The notes: generated by a model not told the origin, from the sequence alone. A DNA stretch of 64,000 nt from Candidatus Limnocylindrales bacterium (GCA_035626395.1 DASPNR010000002.1:126501-190500); one strand, 5' to 3'; counted from the first letter of the stretch, positions 45,226 through 54,025 are shown. Translations and numbers: made by a program.

Positions 45226-46032
45226 ATGACGCCGCAGCAGGCCCAGGCGCACGTCGAGCGGATCGCCGAGCACGGCTACACCATCGTCGAGAACGCAATC
45301 GAGCCCGACCTCGTCGAGGAGCTGAACGAGACGCTGGCGCGCCTGGAGCGCGAGCTGAACGCGGCGCCGGCCGGCAACTCCTTCGAAGGCGCCAACACGG
45401 TGCGCATCTACAACCTGCTTGCGCGCGGCCGCTGCTTCGAGAAGGTGCCGGTGCACGAGAACGTTCTGCCGGTGGTCGAAGGCGTGCTGGACCCGGGGTG
45501 CCTGGTGTCCTCGCTTTCGTCGATCGCAATCGACCCGGGCGAGATGGCGCAGCCCATTCACGCCGACGACCAGCTCATCCCCATTCCCAAGCCGCACCCG
45601 CCCACGGTGTGCAACTCGATGTGGGCGCTGACGGACTTCACCGAGACCAACGGCGCCACCCGCATCATCCCCGGCTCGCATCGGAAGGACCGCTCGCCGG
45701 CCTACGGGAAGCATTACGATTCGATTGCGGCCGAGATGGCCCGCGGGTCGGTGCTGATCTGGCACGGCAGCCTGTGGCATGGCGGCGGCGCCAACCGCAG
45801 CGACCGGCGGCGCATGGGTCTGGCGATGAACTACTGCGCCGGCTACATCCGCCAGCAGGAGAACCAGCAGCTGGGCATTCCGCTCGAGATCGCGCGCGGA
45901 TTCTCGCCACGCCTCAAGGAACTGTGCGGCTTCGGCGTCTACTGCGGCCTGATCGGCCACATCGACAAACGCTCGCCCGCCGACCTCCTCCTGTCGGAGA
46001 ACACCGGCCGCAGCATGATCTGGGACGCCTGA
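45226..46032 (+). CDS. Phytanoyl-CoA dioxygenase (PhyH) family protein
   Basis: 268 residues of the Fe(II)/2-oxoglutarate-dependent PhyH family. The likely metal triad is His and Asp in PIHADDQLIPI, followed by the distal His in WHGSLWHGGGANRS, whose Arg would bind 2-oxoglutarate. The beta-barrel phrases GATRIIPGSH and GSVLIWHG are typical. The family ranges over fatty-acid, ectoine and natural-product hydroxylases, so the substrate is unknown. It lies 13 bp behind bioB and may be cotranscribed, without an obvious shared pathway. Confidence 0.85.
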   Translation: MTPQQAQAHVERIAEHGYTIVENAIEPDLVEELNETLARLERELNAAPAGNSFEGANTVRIYNLLARGRCFEKVPVHENVLPVVEGVLDPGCLVSSLSSIAIDPGEMAQPIHADDQLIPIPKPHPPTVCNSMWALTDFTETNGATRIIPGSHRKDRSPAYGKHYDSIAAEMARGSVLIWHGSLWHGGGANRSDRRRMGLAMNYCAGYIRQQENQQLGIPLEIARGFSPRLKELCGFGVYCGLIGHIDKRSPADLLLSENTGRSMIWDA

Positions 46033-46089
46033 CTCGCCGCTGAAGTCCGCTCGAAAACGTCCACCGCCTCGACAGCCGACTCAGCTCGG

Positions 46090-47547
46090 TCAATCGCGGA
46101 TCGGCCGCGGCACCTTGTACGCGCGCGCCATCACCTCTTCGTAGCAACCATTGGCAGTGCTGCAGCAGCGCTGCAGGAGCGAGCAGTCCTCGGGCTGGTA
46201 GAGGAACTCGCGAAAGTGCACCTCGTAGTAGGCCATGACCTGCTGCTGGCCGAGAACGTTGAAGCCCGGCACCAGCTCGCAGTCGGTACGGAAGGCTGCT
46301 GCGCGGCCGTTGCCGTTGATGGTGGCGTAGTCGTTGGTGCATCCCTGCGTTCGCGTGATCCAGTGGACGCGATTGCGGCCGGTGAAGCGCACGATCTCGC
46401 TGTTACCGTCCGCGTTGTGCGGACCCGGCGGCCCGATCTTGGTGCCGCGCTCGACGTCGGACGGCTCGCCGGTGGTCTCGAAGAATACGGCGGAGCTGCC
46501 GTCGCTGACCGTGGGCCGGCGGTGGCCGCCGGCGGGGTCGCCGGTGACCTGCCGCAGCAGGCCGGTCAGCGTGGCCATCTTGTAGATGTGGAATCCGCTG
46601 CTGCCGTTGTCGAAGAGGTTGGCGTCGCTGGCGAAGACGACAGAGGGCCCGCCGGTGGCCAGCCCTGCTCCCGACATGATGGGCTCGATGCTGGCGCCGC
46701 CGAGATTGTTCGGCAGCGACACCTGCTTGGTCAGCGCCTCCTGCCGGAAGAACTCATAGACGTTGGTGCCGGTGGAGCCGTTGCCGAGCTGATCGTGGTC
46801 GGACTGGTAGGTCAGCGTATGGCACTGGTTGAAGTAGAAATATCCACCCACGCTTCCATGGGAGCTGGTGGTGCCGGCCGGCCCGTTGCTCATCTGCGTG
46901 AAGTGATAGTTGTCGAAGCCGTTGTCGCGGAAGTCGAGGTAGAAGACTTCCTGACTGCCGTCCATGTTCGAGTAGCCGCTGGGGCCCGAGGTACCGAAGC
47001 CCCCGTCGTTGTTGTCGAGGTCGCCGGTGGACTCAAAGACGATGCAATCGCCCGTATCGCTCGGATGCGGCAGCGCGTTGACGACCGGAGCCGAGGTCTG
47101 CGTCAGCTGCCGAATCTCGCCCGTCTCGACCGCCCACAGGAACAGCTCGGGGTTGCCGTCGGCGTTGCCGACACCGGGCACCAGATCGCCAGTGGAAATG
47201 AAGGCGATGTAAGGCTGCCGCTTGCTGCGAAAATCGTCGGTTACGCGCGATGCGTCGTAGCTTTCGCCGCCTGGAGTGGTCGTCGCGCGTTGCAGCGCGT
47301 CAGTCGCGAACGTCCACAGGTACACCTCGCGCTGGCCGAGATGCGCGCTGCCCGGCCCCAGCACGTCGCCGTCGGAGACGAAGCTTACGAGCTCGCCCCG
47401 AACCTGCTGGATTCGCGGTCTTTCGACGATTCCCTGCGTAAGCTGCGTGACCTGCTTGATGACGTGGACCCGGCGCGCCAGGCCCTGCTCCGGCCACAGA
47501 ATAGAGGCCGCCATGAGCGCGGCCGACGACAGAACTCGATATCGCAT
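46090..47547 (-). CDS. Secreted TolB/PD40-type beta-propeller protein
   Basis: 485 residues with a signal peptide (ends PEQGLARR). Repeated blade-like units contain phrases such as IAFISTGDLVPGVGNADGNPELFLW, IVFESTGDLDNNDG and VVFASDANLF, in the manner of PD40/TolB-like propellers. The C-terminal ~40 residues contain CC and CY pairs (SLLQRCCSTANGCYEE). No enzyme motif is evident. Convergent with the dioxygenase gene. Confidence 0.7.
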   Translation of the reverse strand: MRYRVLSSAALMAASILWPEQGLARRVHVIKQVTQLTQGIVERPRIQQVRGELVSFVSDGDVLGPGSAHLGQREVYLWTFATDALQRATTTPGGESYDASRVTDDFRSKRQPYIAFISTGDLVPGVGNADGNPELFLWAVETGEIRQLTQTSAPVVNALPHPSDTGDCIVFESTGDLDNNDGGFGTSGPSGYSNMDGSQEVFYLDFRDNGFDNYHFTQMSNGPAGTTSSHGSVGGYFYFNQCHTLTYQSDHDQLGNGSTGTNVYEFFRQEALTKQVSLPNNLGGASIEPIMSGAGLATGGPSVVFASDANLFDNGSSGFHIYKMATLTGLLRQVTGDPAGGHRRPTVSDGSSAVFFETTGEPSDVERGTKIGPPGPHNADGNSEIVRFTGRNRVHWITRTQGCTNDYATINGNGRAAAFRTDCELVPGFNVLGQQQVMAYYEVHFREFLYQPEDCSLLQRCCSTANGCYEEVMARAYKVPRPIRD

Positions 47548-47664
47548 GCTCCCCCACTCCCCGTGCCGACCACGGTGGCAGCGCCTTGTAGCCGATCGCG
47601 GAAGATCATGACAGGGCCGTTCTTTTTCGGAGCCCGAACGACGAATAGATTGCCGTCACAGGGG

Positions 47665-47692
47665 TTGGCAACCCTCCGGAAGTATGTTTAAT
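47665..47692 (+). promoter_or_regulatory. Promoter for the RRM gene pair, with ~190 nt leader
   Basis: TTGGCA (47665-47670), 16 bp, TTTAAT (47687-47692); the most A/T-rich spot in the 336 bp divergent interval 47548-47883. Transcription from here would give an untranslated leader of roughly 185 nt, unusual among the short leaders of this window. The rest of the interval holds no gene. Confidence 0.5.
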
Positions 47693-47848
47693 TATCCCCA
47701 GGATGCGGTGTTTGTTACCGCGGCTGTCGTACTGATTCTCCTGCCGAAGCGAGTTATCTCCTCCTCAGAGCTCATGCCCTCAGCCTCCGCTCCACCACAA
47801 GCATCGCACCTGTGACCGCCTCGAAAGCCCGAGCCTTATGACCGAGTT

Positions 47849-47879
47849 CGCGCCATGAGGGTGGCGCGAGTCCAAGGAG
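47849..47879 (+). promoter_or_regulatory. Leader hairpin next to ribosome site of first RRM gene
   Basis: CGCGCCA (47849-47855), 6-nt loop, TGGCGCG (47862-47868), ending 5 nt before AAGGAG (47874-47879). A temperature- or protein-responsive switch is possible; this is inference from position only. Confidence 0.4.
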
Positions 47880-47883
47880 CACG

Positions 47884-48213
47884 ATGTCCAAGAAGATCTA
47901 CGTAGGAAACCTTCCCTTCCGCACCACGGAAGAGACCATCCGCCAGCTCTTCGCACAGCACGGCGAAGTGCACTCCGTCTCCCTCATCACCGACCGTGAC
48001 ACGGGCCGCCCGCGCGGATTCGGGTTCGTGGAGATGGAGGCCGCCGGTGCGGCCAAGGCCATCGAGGCGCTGGACCAGTACGAGCTCGAAGGCCGCAATC
48101 TCAAAGTCAATGAAGCCAAGCCGCGCGAAGGCGGCGGCGGTGGCGGCGGCGGTCGCGGGGGCGGCGGCCGCGGCGGCGATGATCGCGGCGGCGGCGGCCG
48201 CGGCCGCTGGTAA
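47884..48213 (+). CDS. RRM RNA-binding protein with Gly-Arg tail, copy 1
   Basis: 109 residues. One RNA recognition motif: RNP-2 KIYVGNLPF and RNP-1 RGFGFVEM, then VNEAKP. A Gly/Arg/Asp-rich tail (about 82-109) ends in RGRW. It resembles the small Gly-rich RNA-binding proteins of cyanobacteria and proteobacteria, often cold-induced. The first ten codons (MSKKIYVGNL) are nearly identical at DNA level in the next gene. RNA targets are unknown. Confidence 0.93.
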   Translation: MSKKIYVGNLPFRTTEETIRQLFAQHGEVHSVSLITDRDTGRPRGFGFVEMEAAGAAKAIEALDQYELEGRNLKVNEAKPREGGGGGGGGRGGGGRGGDDRGGGGRGRW

Positions 48214-48258
48214 GACCGGTCATTCGAAACGATTGCATTCAGGAGCATCTCTCGGCGC

Positions 48259-48281
48259 GGGGCCGCGGCTGCTGCGGCCCC
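48259..48281 (+). terminator. GC-rich hairpin between the two RRM genes
   Basis: Perfect 8 bp stem GGGGCCGC/GCGGCCCC with a 7-nt loop, 46 bp after the first stop. No T-run follows, so it may be an attenuator, an mRNA-stabilising end or a Rho-assisted terminator. Confidence 0.45.
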
Positions 48282-48396
48282 GCCTCCGATCCCCTTCCCG
48301 TCCAACCCACCCGATCAACCCCGTCTCTGGGTTCTTCACGCAGGATCACGAGACCAGACCACGCACCTCGGTTGCGAGCGCGTGCCAAGGAAGACC

Positions 48397-48702
48397 ATGT
48401 CCAAGAAGATCTACGTAGGTAACCTCCCGTTCCAGACCACCGAAGAAGCGCTGCGCAAGCTTTTCTCCCAGCATGGCGACGTGCATTCCGTGTCCGTCGT
48501 GATCGACCGCGACACGGGCCGCTCGCGCGGTTTCGGCTTCGTCGAGATGGAAGCATCGGCTGCTGCGAAGGCCATCCAGGCCCTCGACCAGACCGAGCTC
48601 GATGGACGCAGCCTGCGCGTCAACGAGGCCAAGCCTCGTGAGCGCGACGGCGGCGGCGGCCGCCGCGGCGATGACCGCGGCGATCGCGGCAGCCGCTGGT
48701 AG
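48397..48702 (+). CDS. RRM RNA-binding protein with Gly-Arg tail, copy 2
   Basis: 101 residues from the ATG at 48397 (AAGGAAG upstream). One RRM with RNP-2 KIYVGNLPF and RNP-1 RGFGFVEM and a shorter RGDDRGDRGSRW tail. It is closely related to the upstream copy, so the pair arose by tandem duplication. The 183 bp spacer with its own hairpin and ribosome site allows separate control. Confidence 0.93.
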   Translation: MSKKIYVGNLPFQTTEEALRKLFSQHGDVHSVSVVIDRDTGRSRGFGFVEMEASAAAKAIQALDQTELDGRSLRVNEAKPRERDGGGGRRGDDRGDRGSRW

Positions 48703-48712
48703 GAGTTGCCTG

Positions 48713-48748
48713 CGGGGTACCGGACGACCACCCGCGTCCGGTACCCCG
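48713..48748. terminator. Bidirectional hairpin terminator
   Basis: Perfect 13 bp inverted repeat CGGGGTACCGGAC/GTCCGGTACCCCG with a 10-nt loop, between convergent genes ending at 48702 (+) and 48807 (-). No long T-run on either side. Confidence 0.7.
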
Positions 48749-48806
48749 AACGCCTCGCTCGCTCCCCCGCCTTTCCCGTCATCCTTTCGCGAAGACGATT
48801 CCGATC

Positions 48807-49655
48807 TCAGTTCGGCTGCTGCAGAGCACCGGCCGTCCATTCGTGCGTCGCATTGGACGTGCGATTGAACCCGCCGCTGACGCTGGCCCAGTTGGCCGTG
48901 GCATTGTTCTTCTGACCGCCACTGACGTGCGCGAAGGTATGCGTGGCGGTGTTCTCACAGCCGCCCGCGATCGCAGAATGTTGTCCGCTGGCGGTATTGT
49001 CGAAGCCGCCCGCGACGGACGCATACGTCGCTGTAGCCTGATTGTCGCTGCCGCCGCTGACGGCTGCATAATCGCCGCTGGCGGTATTGGTGTTGCCACC
49101 GCTGACGCTGGCGGCGCTGCCGCTGGCCAGGTTGTTCCTGCCGCCAAGGACCGTGGCCTCGGGCCCGTCGATGGTGTTGGTGTTCCCGGCCACGATGCCG
49201 CCGAAGCTGGTGTACTCGTGCTCGCGCCCCACCACGATGTTGTGCGAGCCGGTGCGCTCCTGCGCTCCCACGCCTTCGTTGTATCCGACGATCAGGTTGC
49301 CGAGACCGTTGGTCTCGCCGGCCGTGCTGCCGCTCCCGCTGACGATCTGCAGGTTGACGCCCGTCACCACCACCGTGTCCCCGACGAGGCTGAAGCTCGC
49401 CAGCAAGGTCTCGAGCTGCTCGATGCGCTCCTGAAGATCGGCGACCTGCGGCTCGAGCGAGGCGCACTCGCCTTCGCAAGTCAGCTCGACGTTCTGGCCC
49501 ACGGCCTTCTTCAGCACGAGCAATGCGTCGGAGGCAACGACGCTGTCGCTGCCGTCGACGTCCCCGCAGGTCTGTGCGACTGCGGGAACGGACAGGCCGA
49601 GAAACATGGCGGCGCTCAGCAGCGCCAGGGAAATGGGACGGGACGATCGCAGCAT
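48807..49655 (-). CDS. Secreted dockerin-like/coiled-coil protein with YadA-head-like repeats
   Basis: 282 residues from the ATG at 49655 (GAGGAG upstream; signal peptide ending PAVAQ). A single dockerin-type loop (CGDVDGSDSVVASDALLVLKK) and a short coiled coil (QVADLQERIEQLETLLAS) come first. A left-handed beta-roll of YadA/Hep_Hag-type repeats follows: ASVSGGNTNTASG, AAVSGGSDNQATA, ASVAGGFDNTASG, HSAIAGGCENTAT, spaced 14 residues apart. There is no C-terminal beta-barrel anchor, so it is not a complete trimeric autotransporter. Likely a secreted or partner-anchored trimer. Confidence 0.72.
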   Translation of the reverse strand: MLRSSRPISLALLSAAMFLGLSVPAVAQTCGDVDGSDSVVASDALLVLKKAVGQNVELTCEGECASLEPQVADLQERIEQLETLLASFSLVGDTVVVTGVNLQIVSGSGSTAGETNGLGNLIVGYNEGVGAQERTGSHNIVVGREHEYTSFGGIVAGNTNTIDGPEATVLGGRNNLASGSAASVSGGNTNTASGDYAAVSGGSDNQATATYASVAGGFDNTASGQHSAIAGGCENTATHTFAHVSGGQKNNATANWASVSGGFNRTSNATHEWTAGALQQPN

Positions 49656-49672
49656 CGAGCTCCTCTTGATGA

Positions 49673-50116
49673 TCAGCGCAGGTATTGACGGAGACGCACG
49701 CCAGCCTCGAGCAGGCCGAACGTCCCGGCCCACACGAAGATGGCCAGCCACCAGATTCCGGGCGGCACGCCGTTCTCCGTCAGATAGAAAACGAATTCCC
49801 AGCCGGCCCAGCCTACCAGCAGGCCCACGGCAGCGAAGAGCGGAAGGTAGCCGTTCACCCAGTCGGGCGGTCCGGTGCGCCGCAGCACGGCGCGATGAAT
49901 CACCGCGACCAGAGCGAACGTGAAGATGCCGGCAACGACCAGGGCCACGGCCCCGATCGTCACGAGCTTCAGGACGACGTCGAAAACATCGTCGGCGCTC
50001 TGGGCGTTGGCGATGCCGTCGGGAAACGCGCGCTCCAGCGCGAACAGCGCCAGCACCAGCGCTCCCCAGACCTTCGGACGAGCGAACCAGGGACGATTCC
50101 GCTGCGGCGCCGCCAT
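49673..50116 (-). CDS. Hypothetical membrane protein, three helices
   Basis: 147 residues with hydrophobic helices at about 18-30, 52-75 and 88-130 (GAVALVVAGIFTFALVAVI; YLPLFAAVGLLVGWAGWEF; IWWLAIFVWAGTFGLLEAG). The N-terminus is basic. No family recognised. It ends 17 bp before the YadA-repeat gene on the same strand and may share its transcript, but no link is visible in sequence. Confidence 0.6.
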   Translation of the reverse strand: MAAPQRNRPWFARPKVWGALVLALFALERAFPDGIANAQSADDVFDVVLKLVTIGAVALVVAGIFTFALVAVIHRAVLRRTGPPDWVNGYLPLFAAVGLLVGWAGWEFVFYLTENGVPPGIWWLAIFVWAGTFGLLEAGVRLRQYLR

Positions 50117-50161
50117 CGTCCCGATCTATGGGCCTAATCCCGGGCCAGGTACAATCGCCCG

Positions 50162-50629
50162 TTACGCTCCGTGCATCTCCTTGGAGCGCCGCTGCATCTC
50201 CTCGGCCGACACGTCCTCGACGTGCGTATGGACGTGCCACTGATGGCCGAAGGGATCCTCGAAGCTGCCGGCGCGGTCGCCATAGAACTGGTTGCTCACC
50301 TCGCGCACGCATTTGGCGCCGGCCGCCACCGCCTGCCTCGCCACCGCATCGACGTCCTCGACGTAGAGCATGATGCTGACCGGCGAGCCGCCGATGGTGC
50401 GCGGGCTGCGCGCACCGACCTCCGGATGCTCATCGGCCATCATCATGATCGAGTTGCCGATGCGCAGCTCGGCATGGCCGATCTTGTTGCCCGGTGATGG
50501 GATGCGGAACAGCTCGGTGGCACCGAACGCCTTCTTGTAGAACTCGATGGCCGCGGATGCGTCATCGACGATGAGGTAGGGGGTGATGGAGTGATAGCCT
50601 TCGGGGATGGGACGAACGTTACCAGCCAT
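50162..50629 (-). CDS. VOC-superfamily (PhnB/glyoxalase-like) protein, 1
   Basis: 155 residues of the vicinal oxygen chelate fold: YHSITPYLIVDDASAAIEFYKKAFGA, IGHAELRIGNSIMMMAD, VSIMLYVEDVDAVA and FEDPFGHQWHVHTH. It is closest to the PhnB-like/'bleomycin resistance' group, where function is usually unknown. A second VOC gene is at 50843-51253 on the same strand. Confidence 0.85.
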   Translation of the reverse strand: MAGNVRPIPEGYHSITPYLIVDDASAAIEFYKKAFGATELFRIPSPGNKIGHAELRIGNSIMMMADEHPEVGARSPRTIGGSPVSIMLYVEDVDAVARQAVAAGAKCVREVSNQFYGDRAGSFEDPFGHQWHVHTHVEDVSAEEMQRRSKEMHGA

Positions 50630-50842
50630 CGGCAGGCTCCTTTGGTGATGGGTTGTGGAGGCCCGATGCAGTCACAGGCCCCGCGAAGATGCCAGCGGCC
50701 CGAGTCTGCTCGCGCCCAAGCGCAAGACGGCACGCCGGTTTTTGCCGCGCCGTGCGTCGCTCGCCTGAGTAGCGGACGGCATGGCAGTGACAGGGCCGTG
50801 TAGCGCGCCTGTGTCACGGCGGACCCTGCCGCCTGCCATCCG

Positions 50843-51253
50843 CTACATCGACCGCTCGCAGAGAACCATCCACGGAGTACCAAAACGGTCGACGAGCATG
50901 CCGAAGCGCAGCGCGAAGAACGTCTCCCCGATCGGCTCTCGCACCACGCCCTTCTCGGACAGGTCGGCGAACATCCGCTCGGCCTGCTCGATGCTTCCGG
51001 TCCGGATGGCGACGAAGAAGCCCTGCGGCCTGTTGTAGCGCTCCGGCGGCGCATCTCCGCCCATGACGGAGCTGCCGTCGATCTCCATGTGAAAGTGCAT
51101 GACCTTGTCGTGCAGCGCCTTGGGCATCTGGTCGGCCATTGGCGCTTCGGCCCACGTCATCCTGGCCAGGATTCTGGCCCCCAGGCACCGTTCGTACAGC
51201 TTCAGGGCCTCGGCGCAGTCTCCGTTGAAGAACAAATAGGGCGTCAGTTGCAT
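50843..51253 (-). CDS. VOC-superfamily (PhnB-like) protein, 2
   Basis: 136 residues from the ATG at 51253, with an excellent AGGAGGA upstream; the longer frame is rejected. MQLTPYLFFNGDCAEALKLYERCLG, VMHFHMEIDGSSVMGGDAP and ALRFGMLVDRFGTPWMV follow the PhnB/3-demethylubiquinone-type VOC pattern. Not close enough to its neighbour to be a recent duplicate. Ligand unknown. Confidence 0.85.
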   Translation of the reverse strand: MQLTPYLFFNGDCAEALKLYERCLGARILARMTWAEAPMADQMPKALHDKVMHFHMEIDGSSVMGGDAPPERYNRPQGFFVAIRTGSIEQAERMFADLSEKGVVREPIGETFFALRFGMLVDRFGTPWMVLCERSM

Positions 51254-51398
51254 GGCTTCCTCCTGCGGAATGTCGTTGTCGCGTGCCGAAGCGGCCGCTT
51301 TGCCCATAGTCGCCGGCGGCCGGCCTATTCGACATGGCCCGATTGAATTCGTCACGGCCAGGATCGGCCGCCCCGCGCGGCCCGCACGCATCGCCGCG

Positions 51399-52022
51399 TC
51401 AAGGATTGCCTCGACCACTCCGGGCTTTGCTGCGGTTGCCGGCGACGTTCCCGCGCGCGCGGATGTTCTGCGATGCGAGCCGAGCCGTCTCTTCGATCCG
51501 GCGCGCGCGCGTCTCCGGCTTCTTCGCCTCCAGGATCCAAGCCAGGATCATTCGCTTGACCGATGCGGGGAACATCTCGAAGTGGACGCCGGATCGGCGA
51601 TGGCGCCGGAATGCGGCCGCCAGGTCGCGTGGAATCTCGAGCGCCTCGACGCCGTCGAGGCGGCTCCACGATCCATCCGCCTGCGCCGCCGCCACCTTGG
51701 CCAGCCCGGCTGCAGTCATCCGGCGCTGCGCGATCATGCGTGCGACGCGTTCCTTGTTCAGCGCGGACCACCGGCTCCCGGACTTGCGTGGACTGAACCA
51801 CTGCATCGATCGAGTCGCGTCGAGCGTCATCGCTTTGCTGTCGATCCAGCCGTAGCAGAGCGCCTCTTCGACGGCGTGTGCGTACTCGACGCGAGGCTTG
51901 CCCGTCTCACGCCGATACCAGACGAGCCAGACGCCGGTCGTGCGCCGGTGATTTTTCGCCAGCCAGGCGCGCCACTGAGCGCGAGTGAAGGGATGAACGG
52001 CGTTGGCGGGAAGCCTGGGCAT
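51399..52022 (-). CDS. YdeI/OmpD-associated family protein
   Basis: 207 residues from the ATG at 52022; the frame continues upstream through the tRNA-Leu, which is not coding. The YdeI domain is recognised by FTRAQWRAWLAKNH, GVWLVWYRRETGKP, YAHAVEEALCYGWIDSK, and WFSPRKSGSRWSALN. Proteins of this family have been linked to peptide resistance or stress, with no defined biochemistry. A Lys/Arg/Ala-rich C-terminus (EAKKPETRARRIEET) is typical. Confidence 0.82.
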   Translation of the reverse strand: MPRLPANAVHPFTRAQWRAWLAKNHRRTTGVWLVWYRRETGKPRVEYAHAVEEALCYGWIDSKAMTLDATRSMQWFSPRKSGSRWSALNKERVARMIAQRRMTAAGLAKVAAAQADGSWSRLDGVEALEIPRDLAAAFRRHRRSGVHFEMFPASVKRMILAWILEAKKPETRARRIEETARLASQNIRARGNVAGNRSKARSGRGNP

Positions 52023-52137
52023 GCGGTGGTGCGATGTCTCGGTTCCTGGCCAGGCAGCTCGGCAATGGTTCGTGCCACGCGAACGCAGCGTCAGGCTCGT
52101 GTGCGAGCGGAAGGTCGCATGCACGCCCTGCTCGAAG

Positions 52138-52223
52138 TGCCGGGACCGGGACTCGAACCCGGACGGCCGTTGCCGGCCAGGGGATTTTAAGTCCCCAGTG
52201 TCTACCAGTTCCACCATCCCGGC
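52138..52223 (-). tRNA. tRNA-Leu (TAA)
   Basis: 86 nt, minus strand, class II. Acceptor GCCGGGA/TCCCGGC is perfect; anticodon stem GGGGA/TCCCC with loop CTTAAAA, anticodon TAA; a long variable arm; T-arm CCGGG/CCCGG with TTCGAGT. Discriminator A, CCA not encoded. It overlaps the 5' extension of the YdeI frame. Confidence 0.95.
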
Positions 52224-52599
52224 GGATCCGAGCGTGACGTAGCCACGTTCGGAGGAACCTTCGGAGCGCGCAGTCTAGAACGCAGCACGGCGCCGCGCGA
52301 CCGGCACGCCGGCGGCTCCTATCTCAAGACACCTGCAGCGGAGGCCGCACGCGCCGCTCCCCGACGCTACACGCGATGCTCGAGACTTGAGCGCATGCCC
52401 TGCTGCGGAGGTCAGCCGCAGCCAGAATGCCCAAAGCAAGACCTGACCCCATTGCGGCGCGGGGGGCGGCCTTGGAGCGGGCGATTTCTGCCATTGGCGC
52501 GGCGGTAGCCGGTGCAGGCTGGCCCACCCCTGGCATCCGCGGTACATCCTCGGAAGAAGTCCGGCGGCCATCGTGGTCAGGGCCGGCAAGGAGCGGACC
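52224..52599. other. Gene-free interval containing a REP-like half element
   Basis: About 375 bp. A hairpin GCTGCGG/CCGCAGC (52402-52422) is followed by AAGCAAGACCTGACCCC (52434-52450), which matches one arm of the palindrome at 22952-23022; the opposite arm is missing. AAGGAG before 52600 is the ribosome site of the aldehyde dehydrogenase. Confidence 0.5.
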
Positions 52600-54012
52600 A
52601 TGGCAGCTACCGCCGCAAACATCGCCTTCGACACCGACGCCCGCGACCGCATCGCCGCAATCCCTGCCCGTCTTCGCGAGACGTTCCGCACGGGCAGGAC
52701 GCGTCCGGCAGCCTGGCGCAAGGAGCAGCTTCGAGCGATCGAGCAACTGCTCAAGGAGAACACGCAGCGCTTCGAGGAGGCGCTGCGCAAGGACCTCGGC
52801 AAGCCGGCCTTCGAAGCCTACACGACCGATCTCGGATTCCCTTTGGGCGAAGCCGCGCTGGCGCTGAAGAACCTCGATTCGTGGATGCGGCCGCAGCGCG
52901 CGCCTCTGCCGGCGATCCAGAAGCCCGGCAAGGCCTGGATCCAGTTCGACCCGCTCGGAGTGGTTCTGATCATCGCACCATGGAACTACCCCGTGCAGCT
53001 CACCTTCAACCCGCTGGTCGCGGCCGTTGCGGCCGGCAACTGCGCGGTGGTCAAGCCGTCGGAGATGACTCCGGCGACCTCGGCCCTGATCGCCGAGCTC
53101 ATCCCCAGGTACATGGACAACGACTGCATCGCGGTCGTCGAAGGCGCGGTCGAGGAGACCACGCTGCTTCTGGAGCAGCCGTTCGACCACATCTTCTACA
53201 CCGGCAACGGCCGCGTCGGACGCGTGGTGATGGCGGCGGCCGCGAGGCACCTGACGCCGGTGACGCTGGAGCTGGGCGGCAAGAGCCCGTGCATCGTCAT
53301 GCCGGACGCCGATCTGGACGTGGCCGCGCATCGCATCGCCTGGGGCAAGTGGACCAACGCCGGCCAGACCTGCACCGCTCCCGACTACGTGCTCGTGCAC
53401 AGCGAGGTCGAGGAAGAGCTGGTCGAGAAGCTCAAGGAGACGCTGGCCGAGTTCTACGGCGACGATCCCAAGGCTTCCGACAGCTACGGCCGCATCGTCG
53501 GCGACCGTCACGTGGAGCGGCTTGCGAGCGTTCTGCAGGACGACGTCGAAGTCGTCGCGGGCGGACAGATCGACCGCGCCCAGCGTTACGTCGCGCCGAC
53601 CATCGTTCGAGCAAAGCCTACGGCCAAGGTGATGGAGGATGAGATCTTCGGCCCCATCCTTCCCATCCTCACCGTCGAAAGCGAGCAGGAGGCGATCGAC
53701 TTCATCAACGAGCGCGAGAAGCCGCTGGCGCTCTACGTCTTCACCTCCGACAACACGCTGGCGCAGCGCGTGCTCGGCGAGACGAGCTCGGGCGGCGCGT
53801 GCGTCAACGCCACGCTCTGGCATGTGGCGAATCCGAACCTGCCCTTTGGCGGCGTCGGGCCCAGCGGCATGGGCTCCTATCACGGGCGCTGGGGCTTCGA
53901 GTGTTTCAGCCATCGCAAGGCGGTGGTGCAAAAGCCGACGCGGATGGATCCCAAGGTCGCCTACCCGCCCTACACGCGCATGAAGGAGTGGCTGGCCCGC
54001 AAATTCATGTAG
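52600..54012 (+). CDS. Aldehyde dehydrogenase (class 3-like)
   Basis: 470 residues from the ATG at 52600. An NAD(P)-dependent dehydrogenase of the ALDH3/fatty-aldehyde type: APWNYPVQLTFNPLVAA, the catalytic Glu224 in VTLELGGKSP and the nucleophile Cys258 in NAGQTCTAPDYV, then EIFGPILPI and LPFGGVGPSGMGSYHG. All catalytic residues are present. The adjoining PQQ alcohol dehydrogenase (13 bp downstream, same strand) makes an alcohol > aldehyde > acid sequence likely. No signal peptide, so cytoplasmic. Confidence 0.92.
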   Translation: MAATAANIAFDTDARDRIAAIPARLRETFRTGRTRPAAWRKEQLRAIEQLLKENTQRFEEALRKDLGKPAFEAYTTDLGFPLGEAALALKNLDSWMRPQRAPLPAIQKPGKAWIQFDPLGVVLIIAPWNYPVQLTFNPLVAAVAAGNCAVVKPSEMTPATSALIAELIPRYMDNDCIAVVEGAVEETTLLLEQPFDHIFYTGNGRVGRVVMAAAARHLTPVTLELGGKSPCIVMPDADLDVAAHRIAWGKWTNAGQTCTAPDYVLVHSEVEEELVEKLKETLAEFYGDDPKASDSYGRIVGDRHVERLASVLQDDVEVVAGGQIDRAQRYVAPTIVRAKPTAKVMEDEIFGPILPILTVESEQEAIDFINEREKPLALYVFTSDNTLAQRVLGETSSGGACVNATLWHVANPNLPFGGVGPSGMGSYHGRWGFECFSHRKAVVQKPTRMDPKVAYPPYTRMKEWLARKFM

Positions 54013-54025
54013 GCCGCAAGACGAA

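Noticed and set aside
52022..52217. An N-terminal extension of the YdeI-like protein
   Set aside because: The extension is encoded by the tRNA-Leu gene itself and is not protein-coding.
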